This document shows, piece by piece, positions 36,405 through 45,796 of a DNA stretch of 64,000 nt (position 1 is its first letter; each line of letters starts with the position of its first letter). The position numbers and the translations under genes were made by a program. The notes below the pieces were generated by a model. That model ran no database searches. It was given only the letters and a program-made list of their open reading frames with translations, and was not told the origin of the DNA. Origin of the DNA: Absicoccus porci. GTDB taxonomy: Bacteria > Bacillota_I > Bacilli_A > Erysipelotrichales > Erysipelotrichaceae. Location of the stretch: contig NZ_RJQC01000001.1 in assembly GCF_003725415.1 (NCBI RefSeq), positions 645,362-709,361 on the forward strand, read 5' to 3'.

Positions 36405-38797
36405 TGAAATACACCATGCAAAATATTCTCCCAACGCTGCAGCTTATCGGCATCGTCAAACCAGTATTCTGCTAACATTGGTAGCACATCAAAATCAACC
36501 ACATCTTGCATCCACTCATCTGTGCATTCATCCACATTGCAGAAATAACTATGACCAATGCAGAATCCCTTACCCAACGATTTGTCTTTTGCAATTTCTC
36601 TGTTCAGTTCCTTAATGCGGTCAATCAGAGTATTGAATGTGTCATTTGCGAATCCTTCCTGATACTTAATAAAGCCTTCCGAATCAAAGCCCGGTTCCAT
36701 ATCAAAAAAGCTAAATCGGCGGCGAAGTGCATAATCAATCATCGCCAAACTTCTATCAGCAGTGTTCATCATACCAATGATATGCAGACGTTTTGGAACA
36801 GAGAAGCTGAGACCGTTATAGGCCAATGTTGCCTTTGTTTCTCTGTAATCCGCTTCAATCAACATCAGCAATTCACCGAAGATTTTACTCATGTTTCCTC
36901 GGTTAATCTCATCAATGATAAAGAAATAATCCTTATCTGGATGGTTTGCTGCTTTCTGACAGAACCTATAGAAAATACCATATTTCAGTTCAAAACCATC
37001 CTCGACTGGCTTATAACCCATCATGAAATCTTCATAGGAATAGTTCTGATGGAATTGCACAAACTCGATGCGGTCATCATCTTTCTCACCCATAATCGAA
37101 TAAGCCAGACGCTTAGCTGCATAAGTCTTTCCGACACCGGGTGCACCCTGAAGGATGATGTTTTTCTTCTTTGTGAGAACAGCTACAAGACGGTCATATT
37201 TTGCCTCGGTCATATAAACCTGTTCTAGGAATTTTTCTTTCGAATACTCATCTTTCGTCTTCTCAGATGTAGGCGCTGGATTCTCTTCACGAATCAGGTC
37301 GATGATAAATTCGTATTCACCCTTTGTTAATTTGAACAGACTACCCTGAGTGATACTAAAGTATTCCATCTTCTCAAGCTCAGGACAAGCCTTCAATGTT
37401 GCAAAATCTATCGGTGATGATAAGCCTTCCAGCTTCTCGAAATAGATTCTCTGTCCATCCTGCTCTGCGCTTACACGGAATACAGCTACAATCTGCTTCA
37501 CTGGAGTGGACTCATAGCCAATAACCATATCACCGGCTTTTGCGTCAATGAAGTTTTGGAAGATTCTACGCTTGTTTCCATTATCGTTAAACAAGGTATA
37601 ATCCTGAACTTCTCCCACCGGCATGCTGGACATGCTCCACATTTTCGGATTCGCATTTAAGAACCAGTAGTGCTGTCCATCTTCTCCTTCAGGTAGCTGT
37701 GCGTATAATGGGACATTTGTCAAATCTACGTGGTCAAGAGCTGATGCTAACTCATCTCGAAGTTTCCATACATAAGAACCTTCTTCATCCTTATTAGCAT
37801 CTTTACCAACATATAAAACCGGCCACAAGCGAGAACTTTCATCATCTCTAGCCATAACAGGGCATCCCGTTTTTGCAATTACACGTCTTGCAAGAGCCTG
37901 AGAACCGCTGTTATAAAAGTTCTTTGTTTCACCATACTTTACAGCAAGCTGAGTACAGGTTGCCTTACCGCCGTAGTCCTTCATTCTTTTCATAATTTCG
38001 AGACTACTGTCATTGAACACTTCTGAATCACCGAGAAGTCCAATCCAATCTTCGACTGTTAATGCCGGAGTATAGTCAGTCGGCCACCACTCGTCAGCTT
38101 TAGGCCCTTCTTCCTCTTTGTTCCAATAGCGAGAAATGAAGAATCCTACATCAATTGTCAGTGTGCGTAACTCTGGGTCAGGATAGCATGTAGATGTAAT
38201 CTGGGAATTAAGCAGATTTCTAAGCTCATCATCCTGCTGCAGTTCAGCGCATATCTCATCATAGAATGCCACAAAGTTTCTGATGTTATCCGCATAGGCT
38301 CCCTTCTTGAAACGATAATCGCTTTCAAGTTCCGATGAGACAGCTTTCACTTCGCTCAATTTATAGATGTAATATTTATCCGGATAACGCAGCCACAAAT
38401 ATGTCATTATCGCATTCTCATACTGATAATGCTGCGCTGCTCCGTTTCCGTAGCGCTCTAACAATGTATTAGATTTATTTTTGAAGTTAGCCACTCTCTC
38501 GTATAAATCTTTACTCTCATCATAGAGTTCGATATACATCGAGCGCACTTCTTCCGGAGCAATCTCCGCAAACTTTGTAATCATTCTTGCTGGGAAGTTG
38601 TTCACAGACGCAAGCAAATTAGCAGTCTGCGCAAGAGCCTTTGTAAGCATCTGCGCAAAGTCATCTGAATTAACATCCCAATTCAACTGGAAGCATTGTA
38701 CAGCTTCCCATTTATATTTTTCATTAGGCCACTGCTGCTGTACAAAACGCTTTTTATACTCTACCAGCACCTCTTTTAGTCGAAATTTGTCGAACAC
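36401..38797 (-). CDS. mcrB: EVE-domain McrB-type GTPase
   Basis: A 798-residue motor subunit. The C-terminal AAA+ domain has Walker A IILQGAPGVGKTYAAKRLA (near residue 545), FVQFHQNYSYEDFMMGYKP, Walker B YFFIIDEINRGNMSKIFGE and the McrB signature MMNTADRSLAMIDYALRRRF. Ahead of it lies an EVE/YTH-like module (QHYWFLNANPKMWSM...DMVIGYESTPVKQIVAVFRVS, near residues 385-465), a fold that binds modified bases. The first 300 residues are helical with a winged-helix-like segment (MKRMKDYGGKATCTQLAVKYG). It lies 15 bases after hsdR and overlaps mcrC. Confidence 0.9.
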   Translation of the reverse strand: MFDKFRLKEVLVEYKKRFVQQQWPNEKYKWEAVQCFQLNWDVNSDDFAQMLTKALAQTANLLASVNNFPARMITKFAEIAPEEVRSMYIELYDESKDLYERVANFKNKSNTLLERYGNGAAQHYQYENAIMTYLWLRYPDKYYIYKLSEVKAVSSELESDYRFKKGAYADNIRNFVAFYDEICAELQQDDELRNLLNSQITSTCYPDPELRTLTIDVGFFISRYWNKEEEGPKADEWWPTDYTPALTVEDWIGLLGDSEVFNDSSLEIMKRMKDYGGKATCTQLAVKYGETKNFYNSGSQALARRVIAKTGCPVMARDDESSRLWPVLYVGKDANKDEEGSYVWKLRDELASALDHVDLTNVPLYAQLPEGEDGQHYWFLNANPKMWSMSSMPVGEVQDYTLFNDNGNKRRIFQNFIDAKAGDMVIGYESTPVKQIVAVFRVSAEQDGQRIYFEKLEGLSSPIDFATLKACPELEKMEYFSITQGSLFKLTKGEYEFIIDLIREENPAPTSEKTKDEYSKEKFLEQVYMTEAKYDRLVAVLTKKKNIILQGAPGVGKTYAAKRLAYSIMGEKDDDRIEFVQFHQNYSYEDFMMGYKPVEDGFELKYGIFYRFCQKAANHPDKDYFFIIDEINRGNMSKIFGELLMLIEADYRETKATLAYNGLSFSVPKRLHIIGMMNTADRSLAMIDYALRRRFSFFDMEPGFDSEGFIKYQEGFANDTFNTLIDRIKELNREIAKDKSLGKGFCIGHSYFCNVDECTDEWMQDVVDFDVLPMLAEYWFDDADKLQRWENILHGVFQ

Positions 38798-38812
38798 TGT
38801 TTTTCACCGCCT

Positions 38813-41800
38813 TTACAATGATTCTCTGAGACTCTTATAAATCTCCCCTGAGAAAATACCCAGCACCTGACGTTTCATTTCATCATTCGACAGCAGCATT
38901 GAGAAGAAGTCTTGATTCTGCGATAATCCCTCAATGAGCGCATCATCAATATCATCGAAATAAGAGAACTCGAAGTCTTGCTGCGTATTATTTTTAGCAC
39001 TGGTCTTGAGCTTGTCTGATTTCATCAGGATATCTCTAATCTGCAGCATAGCCTTTACAACAACATCATTATCATAGTTCTTGCCGGTTCTGCTATTAAT
39101 TTCGTCAATAATTTCAGACAGTCTCTTTTCCTTATCCTCCGTGAGGCCAAAATGCTCCGCCGTTGGTAGTTTCATTACAGGCTTTGCTACGAGGTCAGAA
39201 GAAAGATGTTCTTCGCCCTTTTTCTGGACAAATTGGGATGCCTTAATCTTACCATCCAAATTGAATCCACCGCCCGGATGCTTGATATTGATATAAGCTA
39301 ACAGGTACGAGATGAAGTTGTACTTCTTATGCAAATCAGTGTCTTCAAAGCTGGAAACCTGAAGAAGGAACTCATAGTAGCGAACAAATCCACGCATATC
39401 CGCCACAGCCTGACGCTGGGTTTCATATTCATAATGTTCCAGCAGCTTCTTACTTTTCTGAAGGAAGAATGTCAATCTCTGCTTCTGCTTTCCTGTCACT
39501 TTCTGTGAATAGAGAATATCATTCGCAGCTTCAATATCTGCCGGGTCAAACAGTGCATAGGCATCGATAGTCGCTTCCAAATCATAAATGGCATTTGGCG
39601 TTACCGAATTTGCCAACAGTGTCGTTGTGTAGTACGGAGCAAACGCTGCTTTGATATCTTCATATGTATTTACGAAGTCCAGTACAAAGGTCTTCTTATC
39701 ATACGGAGCACAGATACGATTCAGTCTGGAAAGAGTCTGAACAGCATTTACACCCTTCAACTTTTTCAGCACATACATCGCACACAGCTTTGGCTGGTCA
39801 AAACCGGTCTGATATTTATTTGCTACCAAAAGCACCTGATAGTTATCTGTATCGAATTCTTTTGTTAGTCTATCCTCTGGGAATCCATTGATAGATGCTT
39901 CGGTATACTCTTTATCATCATCCGGAAGTTTTACTTTTCCAGAAAATGCAACAAGCGCATGAATTCCATCATAACCTTTCTTAGTGATGTACTCCTCAAA
40001 AGCCTGACGATATTTCACAGCGCCCTGTCTTGAGGCTGTGATAACCATTGCCTTAGCCTGTCCGCCGAGTTCCTGCATTACTGTTGTACGGAAATGCTCA
40101 ACAATTACCTCAACACGCTGTGCGATATTGGTTTCGTGTAGTTCTATGAAACGAGCAATCTGTCTCTTAGCAGCATTTGTTTTACAACGAGGGTCATCTT
40201 CGATTTCCTTGTTAAGCTGATAGAAGGTTGAATACTCTGTATAGTTCTGGAGAACATCAAGAATAAATCCTTCTTCGATAGCCTGCTTCATTGAGTAAAC
40301 ATGGAATGCTTCTCTCTGTCCATGCTTATTCAAGCGTCCAAACAACTGAATTGTCGTCGGTTTAGGTGTTGCTGTGAATGCAAAAATCGATACATTGGCC
40401 TGCTTACCGTTTCTCTTAATTTCACTGGAAATCATGTCTTCAACATCTGCCTCAGTCTGGTCACCAGAACCAAGAGACATTGTAACTGCTGCCATATCTT
40501 TACCAGCAGTAGACGAATGCGCCTCATCGATGATTACAGCAAAGCTCTTATTTTCAAGTCCTTTTACGCTATCCACGATATAAGGGAACTTTTGTATTGT
40601 CGTTGCAATTATCTTTGTATTACCATTCAATGCAATCGCAAGGTCAGCAGAGTTGCACTTATCATCCATAACACGAATCAGTCCAGCCTTATGCTCCATT
40701 CCCATGATTGCTTTCTGGAGCTGGCGGTCAACAACAACTCGGTCAGTTACAATGATAATATTATCAAAGATAATCTTGTTCTCTGCGTCATGAAGAGAAG
40801 TCAAACGGTGTGCCAGCCATGCGATTGAATTTGTTTTACCGGAACCAGCACTATGCTGAATCAGATAATTCTGAGAAGTACGATTTTCTCTAACATCAGC
40901 GAGTACTTTTCGGATGACATCAAGCTGATGATAACGAGGGAAAATCAAATTTTCAGAACGCTTGATTTTTCCGGTTTTATCATCAACTTTTTCTTTTGTC
41001 TCAACAAAAATAAACTTGCTGATTAAATCCAGAATCGTATCCTTTGTCAGGATATCTTCCCACATGTAGGATACGCTATATTTATCTTCGAATACCGGAT
41101 TACCAGCACCTGCAGTTACGCCCTCTCCGTTACCCATATTGAATGGAAGGAAGAACGTTGCATCACCTGCAAGTTTTGTCGTCATATACACTTCTTCCAA
41201 GTCCATTGCAAAGTTTACGAGAGTACCTGCTTTGAACATAAAAAGACGGGTCTTAGGACTACGGTCAGTTCTGAACTGGTAAATCGCATCCTGATAAGAC
41301 TGACCTGCTGCGTTACACTTCAACTCGAATGCAATGATAGCTAATCCATTCAGGAAGATAACAACATCGATTCGTTCCTTATCACTGGCCCACACTTCTT
41401 CCATTGCAGAGAAAATATTCTGACCATACTTTCTGGTCAAATCAGGATTGAATGTAGTTGCTGGTTTTGTATACATCAATTCCAGCTTCTGATTGGAAAT
41501 TTCAATTCCATGCTTCAGCACATCCAAAAGACTTCCACGAGTCTTTGTTGCTTCTGCATTGATAAAGCTGACAATGGTATCCTCCAAATCAGCCTTATAT
41601 ATTTTTCTCAAGTAATCCATCGTTTCGTGCTGTGTATCTTCAAGAAACTTGAACAGAATCTCACGGTCGACTGCAAAGTATCGGTCAAAGTTACTCGCCT
41701 TACGAATAATGTAGCCATTATCCTTTTCCAATCTCTCAAGAAGAAACTTCTGATATTCCTTTTCAGAAACGATTGATGTGTGATGAATAAGCATCTCGCT

Positions 41801-41884
41801 ATAAGCAGATACTCGCTTTGCTGTATTTTCTGCATGTTTTTCTGCATCAAATTCTGTAGTTTCAACAGTTATATTCTTATCCAT
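38813..41884 (-). CDS. hsdR: HsdR, type I restriction subunit (intact)
   Basis: A 1023-residue restriction and translocation subunit. The nuclease motif is in VVIFLNGLAIIAFELKC (near residue 180). Helicase motifs are complete: QHSAGSGKTNSIAWLAHRL, VIIDEAHSS, FAFTATPKPTTIQLFGR, VLLVANKYQTGFDQP and LSRLNRI. A long helical C-terminus follows. Length and domain order are normal, in contrast to the broken hsdR at 28933-31646, and the two are not close copies. It lies three bases after the unknown 142-residue gene. Confidence 0.93.
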   Translation of the reverse strand: MDKNITVETTEFDAEKHAENTAKRVSAYSEMLIHHTSIVSEKEYQKFLLERLEKDNGYIIRKASNFDRYFAVDREILFKFLEDTQHETMDYLRKIYKADLEDTIVSFINAEATKTRGSLLDVLKHGIEISNQKLELMYTKPATTFNPDLTRKYGQNIFSAMEEVWASDKERIDVVIFLNGLAIIAFELKCNAAGQSYQDAIYQFRTDRSPKTRLFMFKAGTLVNFAMDLEEVYMTTKLAGDATFFLPFNMGNGEGVTAGAGNPVFEDKYSVSYMWEDILTKDTILDLISKFIFVETKEKVDDKTGKIKRSENLIFPRYHQLDVIRKVLADVRENRTSQNYLIQHSAGSGKTNSIAWLAHRLTSLHDAENKIIFDNIIIVTDRVVVDRQLQKAIMGMEHKAGLIRVMDDKCNSADLAIALNGNTKIIATTIQKFPYIVDSVKGLENKSFAVIIDEAHSSTAGKDMAAVTMSLGSGDQTEADVEDMISSEIKRNGKQANVSIFAFTATPKPTTIQLFGRLNKHGQREAFHVYSMKQAIEEGFILDVLQNYTEYSTFYQLNKEIEDDPRCKTNAAKRQIARFIELHETNIAQRVEVIVEHFRTTVMQELGGQAKAMVITASRQGAVKYRQAFEEYITKKGYDGIHALVAFSGKVKLPDDDKEYTEASINGFPEDRLTKEFDTDNYQVLLVANKYQTGFDQPKLCAMYVLKKLKGVNAVQTLSRLNRICAPYDKKTFVLDFVNTYEDIKAAFAPYYTTTLLANSVTPNAIYDLEATIDAYALFDPADIEAANDILYSQKVTGKQKQRLTFFLQKSKKLLEHYEYETQRQAVADMRGFVRYYEFLLQVSSFEDTDLHKKYNFISYLLAYINIKHPGGGFNLDGKIKASQFVQKKGEEHLSSDLVAKPVMKLPTAEHFGLTEDKEKRLSEIIDEINSRTGKNYDNDVVVKAMLQIRDILMKSDKLKTSAKNNTQQDFEFSYFDDIDDALIEGLSQNQDFFSMLLSNDEMKRQVLGIFSGEIYKSLRESL

Positions 41885-41887
41885 CGC

Positions 41888-42316
41888 TCACGCCTCCTTC
41901 CTGATATGCTCTCCGGTTTCGAGATTGATAAATTCATTCAACTTTATCTTTCCTTCGAAATCGGCTCCGTATTCACCAGCTCTTGTCTGGTCATCAAATT
42001 TAAAACTATTGTTATAGTATCGACCCGATTTAGTCTTGCGAATCAAATCATGCTGAATCATAAAGTCGATAACACGGTAATGATTCTCTATATCGTCACC
42101 ATTAAGGTAAAAACAGATAACTCCAGTATCCATCATCTGCACTTCCATATCTGTGCATTTGCATTCATAGCAGGCACCTGCTTCAATCGCTGCTTCGCAT
42201 ATTTTCTGAGCGAACTCTTGGTCGTCAAAAAAGTACATCCATTTGCCACATTTATGCTTTTCCAGCTTGTCCTCTTGCCCGGACAGGTACCAACACCATC
42301 CGCCCATTTTAAGCAT
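41888..42316 (-). CDS. Unknown 142-residue protein inside the hsd operon
   Basis: I do not recognise this family. The ATG at 42316 has AAGGAGGTG eight bases upstream and overlaps the hsdS stop by eight bases, so it is a real, coupled gene. The front (MGGWCWYLSGQEDKLEKHKCGKWMYFF) is rich in Trp and Cys, and five cysteines lie in the first 60 residues (with a CYECKC cluster), which could bind metal. The second half (VICFYLNGDDIENHYRVIDFMIQHDLIRKT) looks like a small alpha/beta fold. Its place between hsdS and hsdR suggests a link to the restriction complex. Confidence 0.75.
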   Translation of the reverse strand: MLKMGGWCWYLSGQEDKLEKHKCGKWMYFFDDQEFAQKICEAAIEAGACYECKCTDMEVQMMDTGVICFYLNGDDIENHYRVIDFMIQHDLIRKTKSGRYYNNSFKFDDQTRAGEYGADFEGKIKLNEFINLETGEHIRKEA

Positions 42317-43604
42317 CAGCTGGCACCTCCTTCTTGCCTGTGACATACTCGTAAATCATTGTTTTCTTATATTCATCCAGTGTTTCAAGCTGTTCTCTTT
42401 TCGCTGTGATTACAGCATCAACTTTGCAAAGCACACTATCGATATGTTCCACAATTCTGTTTTGCTCATCAACTGGAGGAACAGGATAAAACAATTCTGA
42501 TAGTTTGTTCCATCTCAAGTCACAAGAACGAACACGAATACCGGTTGACATAGCTAAGAAAACATCACTGTATGCCATACTTCTTAAATAATACATAATG
42601 TATCGTTTGTTCTGCTCTGTATCCAGCACATTTAAAACTGGTGATGCTTTTCCTCTAGAGTCAGAAATTCCAATCGCTCCAGCAAAACCATCCATACCGT
42701 GAACAACTAAATCACCAACATCAATTCCTTGATAGCCGATTTCTTTATCAGCCATTGTAAATCCATCTTCTCTACGATTACTTCTAAGAGTCACTTCTCC
42801 ATCTCTAAAGCAGGTAATTACACCATCATCTTCTCGAGTTGTTTTCTGAATATACTTAAGAATGTATTTCCCTCGAACACATTTCCAGTGATTTGGCATC
42901 TTTCCAATCCATTGAATGTTGGTTTCTTTATAGTCAACACTCTGATTAAGACCTTTAGTCACACACTCTGTGATTACGGTTTTCTTATATGATTCCAATA
43001 CCTCAACCTGTTGCTGAATGTTTGCTATTAGTGCTTCAATTTTTTCACATTGAATATCTAAATAGTCAGATATCCTTCTTTGTGTTTCGATTGGAGCCAC
43101 AGGAATATACAAACCCCCAAATTTATCCATAGGGATTCGCATCCTAATCGTATTCAATTTACCATTGTTCGATTCTTTCATTAAAATCCCGTTTCCCAAA
43201 CCAAACAAACTCCTCTGAAATATAGTTGTTTGGAAAATATAATTATAAAATCGAACATCTTCGTTGTTACGAAGCGGTCTCAACATATAATAAACTGGAC
43301 TAACACATCCAAAATATTTAGATAATCCAACCGAACCAGAGAGTATGTTCATGCTGTTCATGACTATATCGCCCGGATAAGCCAAACGATAACCACTTAA
43401 ATCTTCTTTAGGCTTGTTACCGCCTCCTTCTTTTTGGTCATGCGGAATGACTCCTTGTTTAGCAGTTAACGAAAGAATATCACTTGTTTGGACAGGATTA
43501 TTTTTTTCGATTCTTTCCTGAAGGCAGTATTTTATTTTTTTTAGCTTCCATGAAGCCGGATATTTGCCCAGCCATTGGATTCCACTTTCAATCATTGCAT
43601 CCAT
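42309..43604 (-). CDS. hsdS: HsdS specificity subunit (intact system)
   Basis: A 431-residue specificity subunit with the usual two repeats: IESGIQWLGKYPASWKLKKIKY opens the first domain and ETNIQWIGKMPNHWKCVRGKYI the second. Each ends in a conserved helix (PIETQRRISDYLDIQCEKIEALI; PVDEQNRIVEHIDSVLCKVDAVI). It belongs to a different HsdS type from the repeat-bearing hsdS at 32618. It lies 12 bases after hsdM. Confidence 0.93.
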   Translation of the reverse strand: MDAMIESGIQWLGKYPASWKLKKIKYCLQERIEKNNPVQTSDILSLTAKQGVIPHDQKEGGGNKPKEDLSGYRLAYPGDIVMNSMNILSGSVGLSKYFGCVSPVYYMLRPLRNNEDVRFYNYIFQTTIFQRSLFGLGNGILMKESNNGKLNTIRMRIPMDKFGGLYIPVAPIETQRRISDYLDIQCEKIEALIANIQQQVEVLESYKKTVITECVTKGLNQSVDYKETNIQWIGKMPNHWKCVRGKYILKYIQKTTREDDGVITCFRDGEVTLRSNRREDGFTMADKEIGYQGIDVGDLVVHGMDGFAGAIGISDSRGKASPVLNVLDTEQNKRYIMYYLRSMAYSDVFLAMSTGIRVRSCDLRWNKLSELFYPVPPVDEQNRIVEHIDSVLCKVDAVITAKREQLETLDEYKKTMIYEYVTGKKEVPADA

Positions 43605-43616
43605 TTTTGCACCACC

Positions 43617-45719
43617 TTACCCGAACAATTCTTCAACTTGTTTACTAACGGATTGTTCTAATTCCGTGAAACGATTTTCTAGTACCTCACTTGTAGCTGG
43701 TGCCTGATATCTATAAAAAGTTCTAGTAAATGGAATCTCTGCACCAGTCTTTATAACAGGTTTCTTTGCTGTAAGGTTTTCTTCAAAGAATGCTGTTGCA
43801 TCCGGAATATATGGAAGTACCTCTCTTTCCATATAACTATTAATATCCTCTTCATATGGAACTATTTCTGTATCCTTAGTTTCTTTATCAAAGAGAATAT
43901 TTCCTTTTCTATCTTTTTGTATTACTGCTTTCTTATCCATAGTGGAAAGACCATCAGCAATTTTATCAAGCAGTTTCTTATCTGTGGTGATTGCGGCAAG
44001 CACCTTTCGTAGCACTGGATTAAACTCACTCGGTGAGTAATAGATATCGTTAGAAACCGAGTCCTCTAACGCTTCTAAAATAGCATCATATGTATCTTTA
44101 TTTTCAAGGAACTGCTCCAACTTTTTCTGCTCTTTTCCACTTAATTCTTCTGCATTCTGGAGCTCATTAACTTTGCCTTCATCATACAACGAAGAAAGAG
44201 CTCCCTTTGTAAGCATAGCCATAATTCTATCATGCGTAATGCTGTAGCTTCTCTGCAGCGGCTGCATAACAACATACTCTTTATATATAAATTCCTCATT
44301 TCTGAAAATTCTACTAAACTCATTCTCTTCAAAATTGGCATATAGTTTAGTGATTTCAGTTCTATCTTCAGGAGAGATTTCGTTTCTTTTGTCTCCTAGC
44401 GCTTTACGTAATCTATGGCAAAATGAAGATGCATCAATAAGTTGTACTTTACCCTTTCTTTCAGGACGCTTATTTTTTGAGAGCACCCAAATATAAGTGG
44501 CAATTCCAGTATTGTAGAACAAATCGACCGGAAGGCCTATAATCGCCTCAATCAAATCATTTTCCAGCATCCATTTCCTTATCTGGCTCTCACCAGAAGA
44601 TGTACCACCATTAAAGAGTGGGCTACCGTTTTCAATAACAGCTGCTCTACCAAAATTGTCATCCATCTTGTCAATAGCTGACTGAAGGAACAACATCTGC
44701 ATATCACCGGAACCCGGAAGTCCAGCGCCCCAGCGTCCGTCAAATCCCTTGGCATATTCGTCATTAACAGCCTTTTCTACACCTTCAGCAGCATCTTTAC
44801 CGCCCCAAGGTGTACCAAAAGGAGGATTTTCAATTACGAAACGCATCTTCGTTCCCTCAAAGCGGTCCTTCTTCATGGTATCCTGATAACAGATATTTTC
44901 CGCATTCTGTCCTTTGATAAGCATCTCTGCAAGACAAATAGCATAAGATTCAGGATTAATTTCCTGACCAAAAAGGCGCACGTCAGCTGTCGGGTTATAA
45001 CGCTTGATGAAGTTGTATCCCGTGGAAAGCATACCGCCGGTTCCGCACGCTTGGTCCAAAACTGTAATAACTTTACCGTCATCGAAAATATCGTCGCAGC
45101 CTTCAGCCAAGAGAATGTTTACCATCAACTTGATAATGTCACGGCCAGTATAGTGGTCACCAGCCTCTGCATTTTCAGAGAATCTACGGATGAGGTCCTC
45201 GAAAATATATCCCATCTTTACATTGTCGATAGTACGAGGATTCAAATCCAATTCAGAGAAAGCCTTAACAACACTGAGCAGACGATTGTTCTTATCCATC
45301 TTGTCAATTTGCTTATAAAAGTCGAGACCTTTCTCAGCAGATACAATAATCTCCTGAACATTCGGTGAAAAGCTCTGCAAATATGCTTTGAAGTTTGCAG
45401 CCAAATGGTCTGCATCATTAATCAGCTCGGCCAGTGTAAACTCACTAGTATTGTAGAACTGAAAACCAGAAATACGATACATCGCCTTTGCCGGATAGTT
45501 CGGATTCGCTTTGAACTGTGCTACCACCTTGTCCTTGGTAGGTTCCAGTGCACACTCAAAACGTCTGATGATAACCATTGGAATGATTACATCCTTGTAT
45601 TTATCACTCTGGTATGTACCACGCAGTTTGTTTGCGATGGACCAGATAAAATTGACCTCTGTTGATACATCGATAGGGGAATCATCCCACATTGCATCGA
45701 TTGTCTGCTTTTGTGCCAT
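43617..45719 (-). CDS. hsdM: HsdM, type I DNA methyltransferase subunit (intact)
   Basis: A 700-residue N6-adenine methyltransferase. An HsdM_N helical domain (VNFIWSIANKLRGTYQSDKYKDVIIPMV) precedes SAM motif I VLDQACGTGGMLSTGYNF (near 225), LFGQEINPESYAICLAEML and the catalytic VIENPPFGTPWGGK. A long C-terminal helical part (residues 480-700) contacts HsdS in known complexes. The ATG at 45719 follows GGAGG; the frame's earlier ATG overlaps that binding site. Confidence 0.93.
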   Translation of the reverse strand: MAQKQTIDAMWDDSPIDVSTEVNFIWSIANKLRGTYQSDKYKDVIIPMVIIRRFECALEPTKDKVVAQFKANPNYPAKAMYRISGFQFYNTSEFTLAELINDADHLAANFKAYLQSFSPNVQEIIVSAEKGLDFYKQIDKMDKNNRLLSVVKAFSELDLNPRTIDNVKMGYIFEDLIRRFSENAEAGDHYTGRDIIKLMVNILLAEGCDDIFDDGKVITVLDQACGTGGMLSTGYNFIKRYNPTADVRLFGQEINPESYAICLAEMLIKGQNAENICYQDTMKKDRFEGTKMRFVIENPPFGTPWGGKDAAEGVEKAVNDEYAKGFDGRWGAGLPGSGDMQMLFLQSAIDKMDDNFGRAAVIENGSPLFNGGTSSGESQIRKWMLENDLIEAIIGLPVDLFYNTGIATYIWVLSKNKRPERKGKVQLIDASSFCHRLRKALGDKRNEISPEDRTEITKLYANFEENEFSRIFRNEEFIYKEYVVMQPLQRSYSITHDRIMAMLTKGALSSLYDEGKVNELQNAEELSGKEQKKLEQFLENKDTYDAILEALEDSVSNDIYYSPSEFNPVLRKVLAAITTDKKLLDKIADGLSTMDKKAVIQKDRKGNILFDKETKDTEIVPYEEDINSYMEREVLPYIPDATAFFEENLTAKKPVIKTGAEIPFTRTFYRYQAPATSEVLENRFTELEQSVSKQVEELFG

Positions 45720-45796
45720 TATATTTTCCTCCATTCAGACTAAGAGCTTCTTAGTCAATGTTAATTTTATATTTTTAGATATCCAATAATCAGGAC

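Noticed and set aside
36506-37228. 240-residue plus-strand reading frame opposite mcrB
   Set aside because: Antisense shadow of the conserved AAA+ domain, with no start signal and an amino-acid make-up unlike a real protein.
40301-40828. 175-residue plus-strand reading frame
   Set aside because: It lies entirely within hsdR in antisense, has no ribosome binding site and resembles no protein; many such shadows occur in the defence genes.
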